Shown: one piece after another, positions 31,936 through 40,386 of the stretch | Layout of the letters: each line of letters begins with the position of its first letter | Numbering within the stretch: the stretch's first letter is position 1 | Origin: CAYLXX01 sp964387955 | Lineage (GTDB): Bacteria > Patescibacteriota > Microgenomatia > UBA1406 > GWC2-37-13 | Assembly: GCA_964387955.1 (NCBI GenBank) | Contig: CAYLXX010000006.1 | Span: forward strand, 1-44,150 | DNA: 44,150 bases | Reading direction: 5' to 3' | Notes under the pieces: generated by a model | Database searches by the model: none | Told to the model about the DNA's origin: nothing | What the model saw: only the letters and a program-made list of their open reading frames with translations | Translations under genes and position numbers: made by a program

Positions 31936-32479
31936 GAAAGAGAAGTTAGATAAAATAACAAAGGGGATAGAAGTCTGCAAAATTTGTCAGGAAGGTAAAA
32001 GCGGTAAAGCAGTACCAGGAGAAGGAAATCCTGATGCAGATATTGTCTTCATTGGTGAAGCGCCTGGTAAAAATGAGGCCAAAACCGGTCGACCATTTAT
32101 CGGCCGCTCGGGACAATATTTGCGCAGAAATATCCGTGAGATTCTAAATTTAAAAGAAGAAGATGTCTACATCACCAGTCCCGTGAAATATTTACCCGAC
32201 CGCGGTACTCCTACTCCTCAAGATATTGCCCACGGCCGCATTCATCTCATGAAACAGTTTGCCGTCATTCAACCGCAACTAATTGTACTTATGGGTTCTG
32301 TTGCAATACAAGGAGTCTTCGAAGAAAAGATTCCGGTCATGAAAAAACATGGGACAACTCTCAAAAAAGAGGGTTTAACCTATTTTCTCACGATTCACCC
32401 GGCAGCCGCAATCAGATTTAAAGCATTGAGAAAAGTATTTGAAGGAGATTTTCGCATCTTAAAAAAGATTACTCATTAA
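31928..32479 (+). CDS. Family 4-like uracil-DNA glycosylase missing two Fe-S cysteines
   Basis: 183 residues that should remove uracil from DNA. Motif A is IGEAPGKNEAKTGRPFIGRS near residue 43, and motif B is TIHPAAAIRFKALR near residue 153. Family 4 enzymes hold a 4Fe-4S cluster with four Cys. The first pair is kept (VCKIC at 17 and 20), but the third, in the usual VKCRP context, is Tyr here (SPVKYLPDRG), and the fourth position reads HGRIHLMKQF without Cys. The cluster is therefore probably lost or bound differently. The stop shares a TTAA palindrome with the stop of convergent purF. Confidence 0.88.
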   Translation: MDKKEKLDKITKGIEVCKICQEGKSGKAVPGEGNPDADIVFIGEAPGKNEAKTGRPFIGRSGQYLRRNIREILNLKEEDVYITSPVKYLPDRGTPTPQDIAHGRIHLMKQFAVIQPQLIVLMGSVAIQGVFEEKIPVMKKHGTTLKKEGLTYFLTIHPAAAIRFKALRKVFEGDFRILKKITH

Positions 32480-34086
32480 TGACCATTTTTGGGCAACACC
32501 CCACTAATATCTACTGGATATCGACCCGTAAAACATGCGCCGCAAAAACCGTTTTCTTCATAAACTTTTTTATCAAATTTTTCCGCTAACTCAGGATTAC
32601 CAGTGGCAGCTGCCACAACTTGTCCATTAGTTGCATAATGCAAAGATGCCGTTCCTATTTCTTGTGCAATATCTTTAATACTGCCATTGTGTCTTCGCGC
32701 GATTAGTTCCTGAGGATTCGCAAAATCCATTCCCATATAACATTGATGCATAATTCTTTCGCTGCCAACTCGCAGGTGAACATTGATATCAACTTCCTCA
32801 ACTTCTTGTTTATCTAGAATATCATCATACCAATCCTGATTCTGGAACATAGCCACAATCGGGGGCGATGTGTCTCCTCTAACAATCGAATCGTCAGTGA
32901 TAACTATATTGATTTTTCCGTCTTTAATATCATCTTTAAAGGCAGCGTGATTGACTCTATGCTTATTAACCACCTTTTCCATACGGGAGTTCGGCGAAGT
33001 GAATACTCGACCAACATTGGAGTTTTTAACAAGGATGAGTCGATGCACTAGTGATCTGGTCACCCGACCAACATCCTCACGTGCAATACCATATTTCTCT
33101 GGACACGCCGCAATTTCACCAATCATAGCTCTGGCGTATCCTTCGGCGTACACGAGTCCAGATTCTTGCACGTAGCCAATGACGTCTGGTATAAAACCAT
33201 TTTTTAAATCTGTCTCAGCTAAATATTCACCAATTCGTTCTCTCACTTTATATACCGGAATTCCAAAAACTAAACTATCGGGTGAGGCAAAATATATAAG
33301 TTCAAAAATGCAACGGGCCAATTTCTCTGGATCTGCTCTTGAGTCGAGAAAAAAAGTATGCGGTCCTTGCTCATCGATCACAACTCCCTCCCCAGGATCA
33401 ACTTCGCGCATATATTTTGCTCCTATCGGTTTTAGCGCAGCATCTTCTGAAACTGCAACATAACCTGCATTATTTGGTAATTTGCCGATAATCAATGGCC
33501 TAAAGCCTTTATAATCCCGCACTGCATAAATAGCTTTTCCATCGGCAATAATAAAATTAGCCGCGCCATCAACAAGTTCAGCCATACGCGCGATTTTTCC
33601 TTGACTAGAGTTATCTGTAAAAGTGTCGAGTAAATGTGTAGCAATCCAACTATCACTCTTGGCTTTTTCCTGCAATTCTGAGGGAAGTAATTTAAGAAGA
33701 TGTCTTGCATTAGTTAAGTTACCATTATGAATAAGTGCCATGCCGCTGGCATTCTCAAACGGTTGAATCGCGTCCAGATCACCAGATGTCGAATAGCGAG
33801 TAAACTTCAGTCCATGTGTAGGATTGAGTCTTCGGAAAAGGGCTTGTTTATCTTCGGTAAAACCTTCTGCGACAAGACCTTTTTGTTTATGCCGCTCTAT
33901 TTGGTACCCATCAGTTGCCCAAACTCCAAATCCCTCATGCCCTCTTCCTTGAAGTGCGATACCCATGGAGTATAAAACTGGAACAATATCTACGTCAGGC
34001 CTTGTACGAATGGCTGCGGCAATACCACAGTTGTGTTCAATAGAATTAACTTCGTGATTTCTTGCCGAAAAAGATTCGGGAGACAT
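32476..34086 (-). CDS. purF: Amidophosphoribosyltransferase
   Basis: 536 residues. PurF makes phosphoribosylamine from PRPP and glutamine, the first step of purine synthesis. The Ntn-type glutaminase half begins at Cys20 in HNCGIAAAIR, with QGRGHEGFGV, RYSTSGD and HNGNLTNA following. The phosphoribosyltransferase loop is IVITDDSIVRGDTSPP near residue 395, and CGACFTGRYPVDI is near the C terminus. The nucleophilic Cys is preceded by a 19-residue leader that must be cleaved to free its amino group, as in Bacillus PurF. No other purine genes are nearby. The TATAAT box ends 11 bases before the ATG and lies in the gap after the penicillin-binding protein gene. Confidence 0.94.
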   Translation of the reverse strand: MSPESFSARNHEVNSIEHNCGIAAAIRTRPDVDIVPVLYSMGIALQGRGHEGFGVWATDGYQIERHKQKGLVAEGFTEDKQALFRRLNPTHGLKFTRYSTSGDLDAIQPFENASGMALIHNGNLTNARHLLKLLPSELQEKAKSDSWIATHLLDTFTDNSSQGKIARMAELVDGAANFIIADGKAIYAVRDYKGFRPLIIGKLPNNAGYVAVSEDAALKPIGAKYMREVDPGEGVVIDEQGPHTFFLDSRADPEKLARCIFELIYFASPDSLVFGIPVYKVRERIGEYLAETDLKNGFIPDVIGYVQESGLVYAEGYARAMIGEIAACPEKYGIAREDVGRVTRSLVHRLILVKNSNVGRVFTSPNSRMEKVVNKHRVNHAAFKDDIKDGKINIVITDDSIVRGDTSPPIVAMFQNQDWYDDILDKQEVEEVDINVHLRVGSERIMHQCYMGMDFANPQELIARRHNGSIKDIAQEIGTASLHYATNGQVVAAATGNPELAEKFDKKVYEENGFCGACFTGRYPVDISGVLPKNGH

Positions 34087-34097
34087 AAGAAGAAATC

Positions 34098-34103
34098 ATT
34101 ATA
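34098..34103 (-). promoter_or_regulatory. -10 box of purF
   Basis: TATAAT on the minus strand, 11 bases before the ATG, with no clear -35. Confidence 0.5.
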
Positions 34104-34105
34104 CA

Positions 34106-36664
34106 CTATGGAGTTGGGGTGGGTGAGGCGGTTGGTGCAGGAGTTGGTGTAGTATCCCATGGCACATTCACTCCTATATGATTGATTGATACGCCAGATT
34201 TGTCTTTTTCATTAGTTGCTACTGCTTTGATTTCGTAAGTTCCATTACTTGGTAAACTCATTTGTTCAACAATTTCATCGCGATCGCCATCATAACTCTT
34301 GAATTCTGATCCATTGATATAAATTTTAGTGTTTTTTACAGGAGAACCAGATGTAATTCTGACTCGTAATTCAAAATTGTGATCGACTGTCGACTGATCT
34401 CCGGGATTACGAATACTGACAATAATATCATCTGAGTTACTGTTGGAAGTCTCGGTGGGTGGCTTGAATTTATCATCACCTTGTGCCTTAGCCCAAGCAT
34501 CAATACCTTCTTGCCAACGATTTTTTCCGTCAGTTGAGATGGGATCATTTTCGGTGAAAACAATAAATTCTTTTTCGTCATAATTTCCGGATCTTATTTC
34601 GACTTCATTGGCAAGTTTACCAGTAGATTTGGATATTTTTAATTTTTTATAAAATGGTGCAATATCTTTGGGTTCAGTGCCTTCAATAAAGTACTCGGAA
34701 CGTTTTTTGTCATCGCGGGGCAAACCTCCAAGCCAAGAATCAATCTCCAAAGCCTTCACTTTGTCTGGTTTATTGGGTATGCCATCTTTGTATTTCTTAA
34801 GCGCTTCGACCATCATTTTGTTCCAAATTGACGAGGCGCCAGTGACACCAGATGCGATACGCGGATCAAGCGGAGTACCGTCATTGTTGCCGACCCAAAC
34901 ACCAACAGTAATATCATTCGTGTAACCCATTGCCCAGTTATCTTTTTTGTTATCTGTCGTTCCTGTTTTCACGGCCACGGTTTTACCGGGTACGCGAAGG
35001 TATGAATTGGGACCGAACACCTCGGATCGAGCGACATTATCAGACAAAATATGTGAAGTTAAAAAAGTTGCTTCTGGCGAAAAAACACGTTGTTCATGAG
35101 GCTTGGGAGCTTTAAAAAGAGTTTTACCTTTAAAATCTTTAATTTCTGTATACAACTGCACGTCGCGCTTCACGCCGCTTGAGGCAAGAACTGTGTAGGC
35201 TGAAGTTAAATCAAGAAGTGTTGTTTCACCTCCGCCGAGAGCAACAGCCAGTCCAAAGCGACTCATATTGGTGGGAGTTGGATTGTAAGATTTAAGTCCT
35301 GCATCGTAGGCTTTTTGGAGAAAATCTTTCATCCCCACCATAGCCAATAATTTTACTGCTGGTATATTGATTGAATTGGCCAATGCGAATCGCAACTGCA
35401 TTGGTCCTCGAAATTTACCATCATAATTCACCGGCGTGTAATCGGCTTGACCAGGATTAAAAAAAGCAGTTTTTACATCCATCAAAACAGTTGCAGGCGT
35501 GTAACCTTTTTCAAATGCCAGTGTATAAATAAACGGTTTAAGCGAAGATCCTGGCTGGCGCATACCATCACCTGCGACATCAAATTTACCGTATTCTTCA
35601 TTGTTAAAATCATACGACCCGACGTACGCCAACACCTCGCCTGTTTTGGAATTTAAAATCACCATAGCACCATTGCCGACTTTGGCGCTTTTTAGACTTT
35701 CGACTTCATCACGAACAATTTTTTCGGCTTTTTTCTGAAGATCTGAGTCAATGGTGGTTTGCACTTTCAATCCATGCTGTGTAGCTGCTGCACCATATTC
35801 TTTCTCAATTTGCTCGCGTACATAAAATACATAGTGAGGTGCAGTAATAGCGACCTTTGGCGCCGAAAATTTGTACCCCTCAACTTGGGAATCGGTATCT
35901 TGTTCTTGTTTGCGCGTAATATACCCGTCCTCTCTCATACGTCGAAGGACATCTTGAGCGCGCCCTTTCCATAGGTCTTTCATACCTATATATGGCGAGT
36001 AGCGAGAAGGACTTTGGGGTAAACCGGCCAGAATTGCCGCTTCAAGGAGTGTTAAATCCTTAGGGTCTTTATCGAAATAGCCTTTGGCGGCTGCACCGAC
36101 TCCATAGTAATTACCTCCATACGGTGCTTCGTTTAAATACATCCCTAGAATTTCGTCTTTACTGTATTTGCGCTCTACTTCAGATGCCAGAATGGCTTCT
36201 TTGACTTTACGCGAAAGACTTCGTTCCGAGGTTAACAAAACATTTTTGATAAGCTGCTGGGTAATCGTCGAACCACCCTGTACCCCGCGGCCCAAGAGCG
36301 TATTAATAAAAGCCCGAATGATACCTAATCGCGAAATACCTTTATGTTTATAAAAATTTTTATCTTCGATGGAAACTGTAGCTTGCTTTAGATAATTTGA
36401 GATATCACCAGCTGCGACAGGTACTCTATTTTTATCTTTGGAAATTTCGTAGAGTACTTTACCGTCCCGATCATAAAAAACAGTTGAACCAGAGGTGCCT
36501 TCGCTCAATTTACCAGGAGACGGCAGATTGCGCCCATACCAGGCAAAGACGACAAATGTCACCAGGAATCCAAAAATAACAATTCCAAAAGCGGCTAAAA
36601 GTCCGTACGTAACCAGGTTCTGCTTAAATTGCAAAGGAGATTTGAAACGTCTCGTACGATACAT
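34106..36664 (-). CDS. Class A penicillin-binding protein (PBP1A-like) with C-terminal Ig-like domain
   Basis: 852 residues. A transmembrane anchor at about 18-42 is followed by the GT51 glycosyltransferase domain (SIEDKNFYKHKGISRLGIIR near 98, QGGSTITQQLIKN near 130). The transpeptidase domain has PGSSLKPF (active Ser) near 372, ANSINIP near 430 and VKTGTTDNKKDNWAMGYT near 559. It polymerises and crosslinks peptidoglycan. After about 750 a beta-sandwich Ig-like domain (NPGDQSTVDHNFELRVRI) and a TPTPAPTASPTPTP tail extend the protein beyond the usual family end. The tail style is shared with the dockerin proteins. A TATACT box ends eight bases before the ATG. Confidence 0.95.
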   Translation of the reverse strand: MYRTRRFKSPLQFKQNLVTYGLLAAFGIVIFGFLVTFVVFAWYGRNLPSPGKLSEGTSGSTVFYDRDGKVLYEISKDKNRVPVAAGDISNYLKQATVSIEDKNFYKHKGISRLGIIRAFINTLLGRGVQGGSTITQQLIKNVLLTSERSLSRKVKEAILASEVERKYSKDEILGMYLNEAPYGGNYYGVGAAAKGYFDKDPKDLTLLEAAILAGLPQSPSRYSPYIGMKDLWKGRAQDVLRRMREDGYITRKQEQDTDSQVEGYKFSAPKVAITAPHYVFYVREQIEKEYGAAATQHGLKVQTTIDSDLQKKAEKIVRDEVESLKSAKVGNGAMVILNSKTGEVLAYVGSYDFNNEEYGKFDVAGDGMRQPGSSLKPFIYTLAFEKGYTPATVLMDVKTAFFNPGQADYTPVNYDGKFRGPMQLRFALANSINIPAVKLLAMVGMKDFLQKAYDAGLKSYNPTPTNMSRFGLAVALGGGETTLLDLTSAYTVLASSGVKRDVQLYTEIKDFKGKTLFKAPKPHEQRVFSPEATFLTSHILSDNVARSEVFGPNSYLRVPGKTVAVKTGTTDNKKDNWAMGYTNDITVGVWVGNNDGTPLDPRIASGVTGASSIWNKMMVEALKKYKDGIPNKPDKVKALEIDSWLGGLPRDDKKRSEYFIEGTEPKDIAPFYKKLKISKSTGKLANEVEIRSGNYDEKEFIVFTENDPISTDGKNRWQEGIDAWAKAQGDDKFKPPTETSNSNSDDIIVSIRNPGDQSTVDHNFELRVRITSGSPVKNTKIYINGSEFKSYDGDRDEIVEQMSLPSNGTYEIKAVATNEKDKSGVSINHIGVNVPWDTTPTPAPTASPTPTP

Positions 36665-36672
36665 AGAGTAAA

Positions 36673-36705
36673 AGTATACAAAAAATGACTAAAAAACGCT
36701 ATAAT
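36673..36705. promoter_or_regulatory. Divergent -10 boxes (PBP / 34-residue peptide-recG), leaderless spacing
   Basis: Minus strand TATACT (36673-36678) ends eight bases before the PBP start. Plus strand TATAAT (36700-36705) ends six bases before the ATG at 36712. The whole intergenic space is 47 bases. Confidence 0.65.
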
Positions 36706-36711
36706 AAAGGC

Positions 36712-36816
36712 ATGAAACGTATAAAAGCCGATGTCGTGCTTAAAATTATCATTGCAGTCTCATCTATTCTTCTGGTTTTAGGTAGTTTGGCATTGCCTTT
36801 GTTATCTTTAAGGTAA
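36712..36816 (+). CDS. 34-residue single-pass membrane peptide upstream of recG
   Basis: Reads MKRIKADVVLKIIIAVSSIL then LVLGSLALPLLSLR and stop. A basic start is followed by one hydrophobic helix, the form of a small inner-membrane peptide. TATAAT ends six bases before its ATG, and recG starts one base after its stop (TAA-C-ATG). So this is the first cistron of the recG unit and not a random frame. Function unknown; a leader peptide that brings ribosomes to recG is an alternative. Confidence 0.7.
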   Translation: MKRIKADVVLKIIIAVSSILLVLGSLALPLLSLR

Positions 36817-36817
36817 C

Positions 36818-38857
36818 ATGTTATCTGACTCAATCGATCTTTTACCCCGAACCAAGTCATTCACCATCCAAAGACTCAAGTCTCTTGGCGTGGAAACGTT
36901 TGCTGACTTACTGGGATACTTTCCTTCACGGTATGAAAATTTCTCGATCATATCGCCAATTGGGAATGTACAGCAAGGTGAGACTGTAACTATTAAAGGT
37001 ACAGTAGAAAAAACAGAGAATGTTTATACACGACGGGGTTTTAAAATTCAGAAAGTAACTGTTGCAGATACCTCCGGAAAAATCGAGCTCATTTGGTACA
37101 ACCAACCATATATTCTTCAAATTTTAAAAAAAGGCTCGGAAATAACAGCGTCGGGAACTATCAAACAATTTTTTAAACAAGTCTCGATGATGCCCAAGGA
37201 ATATGATGTCTCTGGTTGGGATCAACCGATACATACTGGTCGTTTGGTACCTATTTATCCTGAGACACGCGGTTTGTCTTCGCGAACTATTCGTGAAAAA
37301 GTTTGGTATACACTTCAAACCGCCGAAAATCTAGAAGAATGGCTGCCCGCAGAAATTTTAGCTGCCAATGACTTAATGGGAGAAAATGAAGCCTACCACA
37401 CTGCCCATTTTCCAGACAATCTCGAAGATGCACAAAAGGCCCGTCACCGCCTAGGATTTGATGAATTTTTTACGATCCAATTAGCAACTCAGCTTATCAG
37501 AAAAGAGTGGAAAAAAGAGGTCGTTGGTCATAAACTCCAAAATGGGGGAGAGATCTCCAAGAAAATGATAGAGTTTCAAGCATCGATCCCATTTGCACTT
37601 ACCAATGCTCAGCAACGAGCAACTCGCGAAGTTTTGGAAGATTTATTAAAAGCGTCGCCGATGAATAGATTTTTGCAGGGAGATGTAGGATCGGGCAAGA
37701 CAATCGTTGCGGCCTACGCCGCTTACTTCACGCATCTAAATGGGTTTCAAACCTTATACATGGCTCCGACGGAAATTCTTGCCCAACAACACTTTCAAAC
37801 ATTTAACAAATTATTTGACTCCTTGCATTTACGAATTGGTTTGCAAACTGGCTCCAACAAAGCTATATCTAAAAAAGTTACCGCTGATAATTTTGACATA
37901 ATGATTGGCACTCATGCTTTATTACATTCAGACGCCAATACAGAAAAAGTAGGATTAGTCGTCATTGACGAACAACATCGCTTCGGTGTTGCCCAGAGAG
38001 CAGTCTTAAAACAAAAAGGCATCAATCCTCACTTGCTTACTATGACAGCTACACCTATTCCCAGAACCGTTGCGTTAACTATTTATGGCGAACTGGAAAT
38101 GTCAATTCTTGATGAGATGCCGGCAGGACGCTTGCCTATCAAAACGTATCTTGTACCTCCCGAAAAACGAGACAATGCCTACGATTGGATAAAAAAACAT
38201 GTAGCTGCGGGCAACCAAGTTTTTATAATTTGTCCTCTCATCGAAGAGTCAGAAACTGAGACGATGCAAACTGTGAAAGCGGCCACAAAGGAGTTTGATC
38301 GATTACAAAAAGATGTGTTCCCAGATTTTAAATTAGCACTGCTTCATGGCAAAATGAAACCGAAAGATAAGGAAGCAACCATGCAGATTTTTAAAAATAA
38401 GGAGTGCAATATTCTCGTCTCTACTTCGGTAGTAGAGGTAGGAATAGATATTCCAGATGCAACAATCATGCTTATCGAGGGTGCAGATCGATTTGGACTA
38501 GCTCAATTGCATCAACTCAGAGGTAGAGTTGGGAGAAGCGACAAACAATCATACTGCTTACTTTTTTCCGAGGTACAAGAACCTGCAAGCCGAAGCCGGT
38601 TAGCATTTTTTTCTAAAAATCAAAACGGGCTTGATCTTGCGGAATACGATCTCAAAATTAGAGGTCCAGGAGATATGTTTGGCACCAGACAACACGGCTA
38701 TCGAGACCTCAAAATTGCCAGTTTTTCAGACTTACCATTGATTGAATCTACACGTAAAGCTGTGCAGCAATTTTTATCAAAATACGAGATGAGAGATTTT
38801 CCCGTAATTGAGCAGCGAGTCGAAAAATTCCGCATAAATCAGATAGCAAGAGACTAA
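36818..38857 (+). CDS. recG: ATP-dependent DNA helicase RecG
   Basis: 679 residues. RecG reverses stalled forks and processes branched DNA. The N-terminal wedge/OB domain is at about 20-160 (LGYFPSRYENFSIISPIG, GTVEKTENVYTRRGFKIQ). Walker A is QGDVGSGKTIVAAYAA near 286, the Walker B-type box is VVIDEQHRFGVAQR near 382, motif III is LTMTATPIPRTVALTIYGEL near 407. The C-terminal helicase half has VVEVGIDIPDATIMLIEGAD, LHQLRGRVGRS and the RecG TRG-type end (GPGDMFGTRQHG). Length is normal. Confidence 0.96.
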   Translation: MLSDSIDLLPRTKSFTIQRLKSLGVETFADLLGYFPSRYENFSIISPIGNVQQGETVTIKGTVEKTENVYTRRGFKIQKVTVADTSGKIELIWYNQPYILQILKKGSEITASGTIKQFFKQVSMMPKEYDVSGWDQPIHTGRLVPIYPETRGLSSRTIREKVWYTLQTAENLEEWLPAEILAANDLMGENEAYHTAHFPDNLEDAQKARHRLGFDEFFTIQLATQLIRKEWKKEVVGHKLQNGGEISKKMIEFQASIPFALTNAQQRATREVLEDLLKASPMNRFLQGDVGSGKTIVAAYAAYFTHLNGFQTLYMAPTEILAQQHFQTFNKLFDSLHLRIGLQTGSNKAISKKVTADNFDIMIGTHALLHSDANTEKVGLVVIDEQHRFGVAQRAVLKQKGINPHLLTMTATPIPRTVALTIYGELEMSILDEMPAGRLPIKTYLVPPEKRDNAYDWIKKHVAAGNQVFIICPLIEESETETMQTVKAATKEFDRLQKDVFPDFKLALLHGKMKPKDKEATMQIFKNKECNILVSTSVVEVGIDIPDATIMLIEGADRFGLAQLHQLRGRVGRSDKQSYCLLFSEVQEPASRSRLAFFSKNQNGLDLAEYDLKIRGPGDMFGTRQHGYRDLKIASFSDLPLIESTRKAVQQFLSKYEMRDFPVIEQRVEKFRINQIARD

Positions 38858-38862
38858 TTCCC

Positions 38863-38891
38863 TTGTGATTCAGGCCTTTTCCTGTTACAAT
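38863..38891 (+). promoter_or_regulatory. Promoter of rpmF-nusB-rnc
   Basis: TTGTGA (38863-38868), 17 bases, TACAAT (38886-38891), 16 bases before the rpmF ATG, with a weak GAAG in the short leader. Confidence 0.6.
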
Positions 38892-38907
38892 ATCTGAAGT
38901 AAATCCT

Positions 38908-39057
38908 ATGGCACCACTACCAAAACGCAAACATTCTACTCAACGTAAAGGCAAACGCCTCCATGCGAGAGCTAAATCCCTCCCCAATCTTGTCAAATGC
39001 AAAAACTGTGGTAGTATGAAAATACCCCACAGACCATGCAAAAATTGCGGTAAGTAA
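38908..39057 (+). CDS. rpmF: 50S ribosomal protein L32
   Basis: 49 residues: MAPLPKRKHSTQRKGKRLHA, then a zinc ribbon written CKNCGSMKIPHRPCKNCGK with both CxxC pairs. L32 starts and the four-Cys form are typical. It heads the unit rpmF-nusB-rnc; nusB follows after two bases. Confidence 0.93.
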   Translation: MAPLPKRKHSTQRKGKRLHARAKSLPNLVKCKNCGSMKIPHRPCKNCGK

Positions 39058-39059
39058 GT

Positions 39060-39410
39060 ATGGACAGTCGCCACAAGCAGCGTATCGATATTATTCAAAA
39101 TCTATTTGCCTCCTCTTTTGACCTCCAAGGTAATCTACCTTTTCCGGACAACAAAACTTCTCAGGAAATTCTCAAAAATTTAGATAAAATTGATGCTCGT
39201 ATCAAAGAATATGCGCCTAAATTTCCTATTGAACGAATTGCCAAAACAGACCTTATGGTTCTTCGATTAGCCATATATGAGCTAGAAATTGAAAAAAAAG
39301 AGCCCGAAAAGGTCATTATCAATGAGGCAGTAGAACTGGCTAAAGAACTTGGTGGAGATCGGTCATACGCATTCATCAACGCAGTTCTTGGAAATGTTGT
39401 AAAACATTAA
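39060..39410 (+). CDS. nusB: Transcription antitermination factor NusB
   Basis: 116 residues, all helical. NusB binds boxA RNA with S10 and helps transcription of rRNA operons. The C-terminal half is characteristic: ERIAKTDLMVLRLAIYELEI, PEKVIINEAVELAKELGGDR and SYAFINAVLGNVVKH. The N-terminal part is shorter than usual (about 135-140 residues in most bacteria). It lies two bases after rpmF and one base before rnc. Confidence 0.93.
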   Translation: MDSRHKQRIDIIQNLFASSFDLQGNLPFPDNKTSQEILKNLDKIDARIKEYAPKFPIERIAKTDLMVLRLAIYELEIEKKEPEKVIINEAVELAKELGGDRSYAFINAVLGNVVKH

Positions 39411-39411
39411 T

Positions 39412-40107
39412 ATGGCAACTCAAAAATTTCTACCACTAGAGGAAGCAATTGGCATCAAATTTAAAGATCAAATTCTTCTCGAGAATGTCTTCGTGCATCG
39501 ATCATACCTCAACGAACACAAAAAACTAGTCCTTCCCTCAAATGAGAAATTAGAGTTTTTGGGAGACAGCGTACTCTCTCTTATAACCTCAATTTACTTA
39601 TACCGGAAATACCCATTACTCCAAGAAGGCGATTATACAGATATAAAAGCCTCAATCGTACGAACAGAAAGTTTGGGAGAGGTAGGCCAAAAGCTTAATT
39701 TGGGTTCATATCTCTATCTTTCCAAGGGTGAAGAACGGGGGAACGGCCGCACAAACATCAATATTTTAGCCGACTGTTTCGAGGCACTTATTGCCGCTGT
39801 TTTTATTGATCAAAGCTTTGAAGCTGCCTACCAATTTGTCGCCAAGCACCTTTTTAAAGATAAATTAGACCATATTGTCGAAAACAAGCTCTACCTTTCT
39901 CCCAAAAGCAGACTTCAAGAACTGGCCCAGGCTCAATACCGGGTACTCCCAGGCTATAAACTTATCGAAGAGAGCGGGCCTGAGCACAAAAAATACTTCA
40001 AGGTGTCAGTTTCTATAAAAAGCAAACTTCTGGCATATGGCACTGGTAGCTCCAAAAAAATGGCCGAAGAGCAAGCCGCCAAAAATGCTTTGGCAAAAAT
40101 GCCCTGA
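39412..40107 (+). CDS. rnc: Ribonuclease III
   Basis: 231 residues. RNase III cuts double-stranded RNA, including rRNA precursors. The catalytic signature NEKLEFLGDSVLSLITS is at about residues 44-60, a second metal-binding segment is ADCFEALIAAVFIDQ near 122. A C-terminal double-stranded-RNA-binding domain spans about 160-230 (SRLQELAQAQYRVLPGYKLI, GSSKKMAEEQAAKNAL). The ATG follows the nusB stop by one base (TAA-T-ATG). Neighbours with ribosome-assembly roles fit. Confidence 0.96.
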   Translation: MATQKFLPLEEAIGIKFKDQILLENVFVHRSYLNEHKKLVLPSNEKLEFLGDSVLSLITSIYLYRKYPLLQEGDYTDIKASIVRTESLGEVGQKLNLGSYLYLSKGEERGNGRTNINILADCFEALIAAVFIDQSFEAAYQFVAKHLFKDKLDHIVENKLYLSPKSRLQELAQAQYRVLPGYKLIEESGPEHKKYFKVSVSIKSKLLAYGTGSSKKMAEEQAAKNALAKMP

Positions 40108-40119
40108 TTCTTGTATAAT
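40090..40119 (+). promoter_or_regulatory. Promoter of rpsP inside the end of rnc
   Basis: TTGGCA (40090-40095), 18 bases, TATAAT (40114-40119), 12 bases before the rpsP ATG. Confidence 0.6.
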
Positions 40120-40131
40120 TGTGATTAACTT

Positions 40132-40371
40132 ATGGCAGTAACAATCAGATTAATGCGCTTTGGCAAAAAAGGACACCCCAGCTACCGTATTGTGGCGCTT
40201 GATAAACGCAAAAAACGCGATGGCGCTTACCTTGAAAAAGTAGGCACATACGAGCCTATGGCTCAACCTGCCAAAATCCTCATCAACGACGAAAGGCTCA
40301 AATATTGGTTATCCAAAGGCGCCGAAATCTCCGAAGGCATGCGTAAACTACTCAAGAGAAAAAATAAATAA
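40132..40371 (+). CDS. rpsP: 30S ribosomal protein S16
   Basis: 79 residues with the S16 signature MAVTIRLMRFGKKGHPSYRI then VALDKRKKRDG, YLEKVGTYEP and LKYWLSKGAEIS. S16 is needed for 30S assembly. It has its own promoter in the end of rnc. No terminator is visible in the 15 bases before the end of convergent pilO. The usual partners rimM and trmD do not follow. Confidence 0.96.
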   Translation: MAVTIRLMRFGKKGHPSYRIVALDKRKKRDGAYLEKVGTYEPMAQPAKILINDERLKYWLSKGAEISEGMRKLLKRKNK

Positions 40372-40386
40372 CTTCTTGAAAATAAT

